Below are positions 59,000 through 64,000 of a stretch of 64,000 bases of DNA, piece after piece. A program made the position numbers and the translations under genes. Positions within the stretch are counted from its first letter, which is position 1. Each line of letters opens with the position of its first letter. The stretch is taken from positions 81,092,909 through 81,156,908 of the forward strand of contig OY970820.1 of NCBI GenBank assembly GCA_963853835.1, read 5' to 3'. Under the pieces are notes generated by a model. It made no database searches. It saw only the letters and a program-made list of their open reading frames with translations, and had not been told where the DNA came from. The stretch comes from Calendula officinalis (taxonomy: Eukaryota; Streptophyta; Magnoliopsida; Asterales; Asteraceae).

Positions 59000-59328
59000 A
59001 AAATTGTTGAAAATAAGAATATAACCTTAAGAAATATGTAACATATAGAAGCGAAGTTTTTCGTGTTTGTAATTTTTGAAGGATCATTTGTATAAAATAG
59101 AATCCTCGAAGTCATTATTGCAACACGTAATGTGTGATCAACTGATCACTGACATGATTAATAGATTATAAAGTAACCGGGACTTTCGAAAGGAGAGTAG
59201 TTTTCCTTTTGAGACTTGACTTGAATGAATCTTATCAATGATGCATACATGATAACAAAGGTCCCTACATATGCATGTTGTAACATTCTTCTTGAATATC
59301 CGTGAATCATGATATAATAAACAACACG
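59000..59328 (+). repeat. Long inverted repeat, left arm
   Basis: Pairs with 59446-59749 on the opposite strand at roughly 80-85% by eye. Shared blocks include TATAGAAGCGAAGTTTTTC, GACTTTCGAAAGGA, GTTGTAACATTCTTCTTGAA and GATATAATAAACAA. The loop is about 117 bp. No protein family is recognised in either arm. Confidence 0.85.
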
Positions 59329-59445
59329 TCCCATATTTTTTCCAGTGTTCAAGGATTTATAAAGTAATTGGAGAAGTGAATATACAAGAACACCGCAAAA
59401 AAAGGGACCAACAAGAAATAAGGTTTGTATTTAATTAGTTTTTCA

Positions 59446-59749
59446 CGTTTTGTTTATTATATCAGGATTCAAGAATATTCAAGAAGAATGTTACAACACG
59501 TATATACATGGACCTTTGCTACCATGTATGCATCATTAATAGGATTCATTTAGGCCAAGTTTCGAAAGGAAAACTACAATCCTTTCGAAAGTCACGATTA
59601 CTTTATAATCATATCAGTCACCACATTATGTGTCGCAACAATGACTTCGGGTAACTATTTTGATCCTTAAGAAAATACAAATATGAAAAACTTCGCTTCT
59701 ATACGTTATAAATTTCTAAAAGTTATATATTTATTTTCAACAATTCTCT
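59446..59749 (-). repeat. Long inverted repeat, right arm
   Basis: Reverse-complement partner of 59000-59328 with small indels; would give a hairpin RNA of about 0.75 kb if transcribed through. Confidence 0.85.
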
Positions 59750-60869
59750 CCCTTGTCATGGTGTTATACATTCCTTGTGAGCACAATTTGATCAGATAAT
59801 TCAATCTTATGTGCGCTCTTTGTGATCATGATTGCATACAACTTTCATGGTTACTCGTGCTTACTTACTTGAAAAGAACGATTAGCTCAAATTTGCGTCT
59901 CATTGTATGGTCAAGGGATAATAAAACTTCACAATATCTTATCATAAATTTCATTTTGATGAAAATATTTTGTAGTGTGTTTGGTGCAAGACTTCTTACT
60001 CCTTAATAATCATCACCGACTATCATACATAATTAAGATCTTTATAGGCCTTTTTACAAGCTTAGGCTAAACATTGTATTTTGGGCTGAGAAGATTAATA
60101 AGACGTTTTGGGCTATTGGGCTACTAGCTCTTGGCAGACCATGGGCTAGTATAATAATTCTTGCTTTTACTGATCCAATGTTTACTCTGCATCTCAACAA
60201 CATTTCTTTTAAATAATCAAATTTTTAATACAAATTAAATTCTGAAATAATTTGGGTTATACAAGTAATCAAATTTTTAATACAAATTAAATTCTGAAAT
60301 AATTTGGGTTATACTTTGTTGTCATCCATCCTTTTTCAGGATATCGACCACAACACTGATCATTTAACATTTAAAAGTAAATGGGGTCATGATTTATGGT
60401 TTGAGGTTGTGGACCACAATGGACACAATCGCAAAAGTAAGTTTTAATCATTAATTCTATTGTTATTTGCATTGGTTAAAAAGAAGTTTTGTGTGTAATA
60501 ATGTCAAGTTTGAAATTGTAGAAAAAGGTGACCGAAACAAGTATAACATAAATAACTTAAACAAAATTCCTTTCCATTAAAACTAAACCGGTAAAAGATC
60601 AAAAACAAAACCAAAATCTTACTACAATAAAACTCTCAAAACACTCTTCTAAACCTACTGATTCAAGTATTCTTGAATCAAAACTACAACTAAATAAAAT
60701 ACAAACCCTAAACGTTTCAACCAGAGAAAACCAGAGAGAAAACTAAAATTACACACACTTGATGAATATATAAAACAAATACAAAAAATTACTCAAAATA
60801 TCTGAACCGACCCACTCTCCATGTTTCACTTTAAACCCTGCAAATTAAAACTTATACAAAATACACTTA
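59750..60869. other. Noncoding spacer
   Basis: AT-rich, no gene recognised, apart from the short tandem duplication at 60214-60314. Confidence 0.5.
60214..60314. repeat. Perfect tandem duplication, 49 bp at 52-bp offset
   Basis: 60214-60262 and 60266-60314 are identical, separated by AAG. A single recent duplication. Confidence 0.92.
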
Positions 60870-61283
60870 GGTGCTGTATGTTTTTTTAGAGCAAAAAGAT
60901 CTGCTGTTTGCGGACCACATCTGCCGACTGCTGCAGCTTCTGGATGGACCAAAGGTCTGCAGTTTGCAAGAAAGCTGTTGTTTGTTTTTTAACATCTGTA
61001 GAGTTGTTTAAATAAATCAAACTTTAATATATCTTACATCTAACAACATTAAAATAATCCATACATTAATATAGTATGTTATTTGGAGGAGATGTATTTT
61101 TTTAGGTTTGAAAGACCCAAGAAGCTAATGCCCAAAGCTTCTTGGAGAAGACCTTCTGCAGATATAAAAAGATCTGCGAGCTTCCAAAAAACAAACATTT
61201 GCAGGAGCCTTTTTCTACGCGTGGTCTGCGCCACGAAGACAAAAGACCCCAGGAAGACCTTTTGTCAAAAAACAAATAGCACC
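60870..61283. mobile_element. Tourist-like (PIF/Harbinger) MITE
   Basis: TIRs GGTGCTGTATGTTTTTT and AAAAAACAAATAGCACC flank 414 bp of noncoding DNA; 3-bp TSD TTA on both sides (60867-60869, 61284-61286). The TTA target and GG-start TIR fit PIF/Harbinger MITEs. The interior has CTGCAG-containing subterminal repeats. Confidence 0.82.
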
Positions 61284-61286
61284 TTA

Positions 61287-61752
61287 ATCTATTATAAACA
61301 TAAATAAACTTTACCTCTATTACCTGAAAGCCAAAATACATTGCACTTTAGTCCAAAGTCCATAAGACCATAACAGCCTTTAACCTGCAGTTAACTAACT
61401 TCAAGACAAATATTAAAATGTTTCACATGAGAATAGCATATTATAACAGAAATTCAGGTTTCAAACGAAGCAGAACATTGTATAAGTGTCATTCTCTTTC
61501 AATATGATCCTTTTAGATGTTTGAGTGTAAGTTATTCTATATTACTACTTTATTCCCCATGTCCCAGATTCCATAATAAATGTTTATTCATATTTCTCAT
61601 TAAGAGTTTATTAAGTGAGTCTGATCAAGGATAAGGATGATATTACACTAACTTCCCATAAAACGTTAACAAAGCCTCTTCGTATATTTGTAAGGACGTT
61701 ATAGAAGATATGAAAATCATACAAAACCTTTCATTTTTTATAGACCAAACTA
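61287..61752. other. Noncoding spacer
   Basis: No gene recognised; it would be the 3' flank of the minus-strand ORF at 61753. Confidence 0.45.
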
Positions 61753-62127
61753 CTAATGGCGAACAAGTAGTGTCAGCAAATCCGAGGAAATTGCAATAAG
61801 CAACAATGTATGGAACCCATAATATAGGGCCACTAGGGAGAGCCTCTCGTGAGACACGCCTCTGAGACGATCATCCATGCAAGATAATATAGCCAAGACC
61901 ACGATAGTCATCATAAAGGCAACTATAGAGATGACCATATACGGAACGTGAATGTGAACGGAGACTGTTTCTCCATTATAGACTTCAATCCAATGAGTCC
62001 GTCCGGTTTTTGTATTATATGTGGCTTTGTTCACTTGTTGGATTTTGGTACAAGTGAACAAAGCCACATATAATACAACAACCGGATGGACGTGTTCATA
62101 AGAAAACCAAAAAGAACCCAAGATCAC
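61753..62127 (-). CDS. Small putative membrane protein, copy 1 (unknown)
   Basis: 124 codons from ATG at 62127. Two hydrophobic segments at about residues 62-82 (VVLAILSC at its end) and 98-118 are linked by the conserved turn CMDDRLRGVSHERLSLVALYYG. An N-terminal hydrophobic stretch is also present (residues 12-26). The segment 62002-62086 that encodes part of the N-terminal half is a near-perfect hairpin, which suggests a rearranged start. The C-terminal 70 residues are paralogous to the ORF at 62509-62739. I do not recognise the family; it may be a fragment of a larger gene. Confidence 0.4.
   Translation of the reverse strand: MILGSFWFSYEHVHPVVVLYVALFTCTKIQQVNKATYNTKTGRTHWIEVYNGETVSVHIHVPYMVISIVAFMMTIVVLAILSCMDDRLRGVSHERLSLVALYYGFHTLLLIAISSDLLTLLVRH
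62002..62086. repeat. 36-bp inverted repeat with 13-nt loop
   Basis: Arms 62002-62037 and 62051-62086 pair at 35 of 36 positions (one T/G-type mismatch). The loop is TTGGATTTTGGTA. The fold resembles a young miRNA-type or foldback hairpin. Confidence 0.92.
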
Positions 62128-62508
62128 ATTAAAAACATAAGCAAAACCTCAACAACTGAACGAATTATATATTTGAAGCAAATACAGAAATGACAACCAT
62201 AAAGTTCTAACAGGGTAAAAAACGACTTGGCCCAGCGACCCCTGATCATGACCACATTTTGTTATGTGGTTAAAGGACTGGCATGGTACCCAAACTACAT
62301 GTAACTCTTACAGAAACAGAATCGCCCAATAAGTCTATGAAAAATGTTACTCCGTAATTGTTAACAAATATTGAAGGACCATTCATGTAACTTCTTAATA
62401 TTCTTCTTAACAACCCTTATCTGAATTCCTTTTTTGTACCCATGTACATATGCCTTAAAGAGTAATAACTATAAATACGAAGCAAACTACTCATGAACTA
62501 CATAACTA

Positions 62509-62739
62509 CTAATGATGAACAAATATCATCGACAAAGCCAAGAAAGTTGCAATATATAACAATATGAGAAACCCATAATGTAGGGCCACTATGGACAACC
62601 TCTGGCGAGACACGTCTCTGAGACGATCATCCATGCAAGATAATATAGCCAAGACCACGATAGTCATCATAAAGGAAACTATCATGATAAGCATATATGG
62701 GTCACGAAGGTGAAACGGAGACTGTTTTTTCCTTTGCAA
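62509..62739 (-). CDS. Small putative membrane protein, copy 2 (unknown)
   Basis: 76 codons from the alternative-looking start at 62739, sharing FMMTIVVLAILSCMDDRLR and the following RLS.VAL.YGF with copy 1 some 730 bp away. Two hydrophobic segments flank the CMDDRLR turn. The two copies are a tandem duplication, more alike in the middle than at the ends. The preserved reading frame in both suggests past selection, but neither has a clear promoter or full-length context. Confidence 0.4.
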   Translation of the reverse strand: MQRKKQSPFHLRDPYMLIMIVSFMMTIVVLAILSCMDDRLRDVSRQRLSIVALHYGFLILLYIATFLALSMIFVHH

Positions 62740-63091
62740 ACTTTAATGAAATAAGTGCCATCAATATTAAATACCTGGTGAGTAAATAACAATAGTAGAT
62801 ATTATTCACACTCTTATACCTTACCAAACAAATTTTACAAATGTAAGACCACAAATATTTTAATTTTATGTTAACTTGAATAAATCGTTTCTTATCAAAA
62901 TCGAAATTTTATATCTTTAAAACAATGGAAAATAGGCCAACATTTAAAAAACACTTGGCCTATATCTAAATCAAACCTTAAGATATTAAGTAAAACTTAC
63001 TCAGGTTGATCATCGTAAACTGTGGCGTTCTCTGATCCAGTAATGTGGTATTCAAGTTCCGCCATGTGAATACTACAAGGTTTTCCTACAG
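62740..63091. repeat. Spacer leading into the 3' end of a Copia-type LTR
   Basis: AT-rich sequence. Its last part, ending TTTTCCTACA at 63090, is probably the end of an LTR because a PBS follows; the LTR start is not identified. Confidence 0.4.
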
Positions 63092-63103
63092 TGGTATCAG
63101 AGC
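63092..63103 (+). other. Primer-binding site of another Copia-type element
   Basis: TGGTATCAGAGC preceded by CTACAG. The rest of that element would lie to the right, beyond the window. Confidence 0.8.
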
Positions 63104-63147
63104 TTTCTACTAATCTCAATGAGATTCAATAGAGTTTCTTTTCATCT

Positions 63148-63480
63148 AGAAAAGAACCCTAGAATTTTCGGCCAAGAACATTGTTCAAGTTTATGAACAA
63201 TTGGTTGAATAGGGTTCTAGATAAAAAGAAATTAGGCTTCTTTTTCCTTCCTTATTTTTCGAAATTCGTGTACATATATACATCATATTTAAGTTTTTTT
63301 TATCTTAGAAAGAACCCTAGAAAATTTAATCCAAGAAAATTGTTCAAGTTTTGAATAATTGGATTGAATAGGTTTCAAGATAAAAAGAATTAGGTTTCTT
63401 TCTTTTGTTTAGTAAATAAAACCTAGTATGTTTAATCCAAGTAAATTATTCAAAGTTTTTGAATAATTGGAATAAATGGG
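63148..63480 (+). repeat. Degenerate leader repeats after the PBS
   Basis: Three or four units with AGAACCCTAGAA, CCAAGAA, ATTGTTCAAGTTT and GAATAATTGG. They resemble the 42700-43080 leader repeats, so the two elements probably belong to one family. Confidence 0.65.
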
Positions 63481-63564
63481 TTTTAAGACAAAATTAAGAA
63501 AAGGTTATGTTGAATTTTTCGTTTAAAAGTTTAACAAGTTTATTTGTTTATTATTATTATTATT

Positions 63565-64000
<436 letters not shown>

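Overview
This window is repeat-dense plant nuclear DNA. It is AT-rich, has plant-type split genes, Ty1/copia and Ty3/gypsy retrotransposons, a Helitron, Stowaway- and Tourist-like MITEs and long (AT)n tracts. A eudicot is clear; an Asteraceae source (Tanacetum/Chrysanthemum-like) is my best guess from remembered resemblance of the polyproteins and is not proven here.

Layout. 1-3227: one ordinary host gene, a four-exon-visible pectate lyase without a recognisable first exon. 3328-14776: a complete SIRE-like Copia element (Copia-1) with 619-bp LTRs, TSD TTAAT, gag, pol and a long extra ORF behind its own TATA box; it split an LRR receptor-like pseudogene (3225-3322 and 14782-15128). 15348-15660: array of a perfect palindrome. 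15770-16033: Stowaway-like MITE. 16719-18164: small Helitron carrying a two-exon OB-fold gene, flanked by a 159-bp perfect direct repeat. 18274-28949: a very young Tat-like Gypsy element (622-bp LTRs, one difference, TSD GATGT) with a spliced antisense gene and a CCGCCGGTC motif array. 28952-37225: coding-poor LTR element on the minus strand, tandemly duplicated (3.8 kb) with a templated filler. 37520-43532: duplicated gag fragments, LTR pieces and the leader of another Copia family. 43533-54676: a decayed SIRE-like Copia element on the minus strand (Copia-2), again with an extra ORF and its own promoter. 54677-64000: mostly noncoding, with a possible organellar insert, AT-rich satellite-like repeats, a 0.3-kb-arm inverted repeat, a Tourist-like MITE, two paralogous small membrane-protein ORFs, a near-perfect hairpin, and the start of another Copia element.

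The most interesting pattern is shared by the three large elements. Each carries an accessory gene outside gag-pol, and each is rich in its own short motif: ACTACTGRT in Copia-1, ATACTGAG in Copia-2, CCGCCGGTC in the Gypsy element. The motif clusters lie just 5' of the accessory gene and, in the Copia elements, also in the LTR and inside coding sequence in several frames. This resembles the VANC-motif anti-silencing arrangement of Arabidopsis VANDAL transposons, but here in retrotransposons. The two Copia accessory proteins share a recognisable N-terminal pattern despite strong divergence. That a motif-accessory-protein system exists is inference; the motifs, promoters and ORFs are seen directly.
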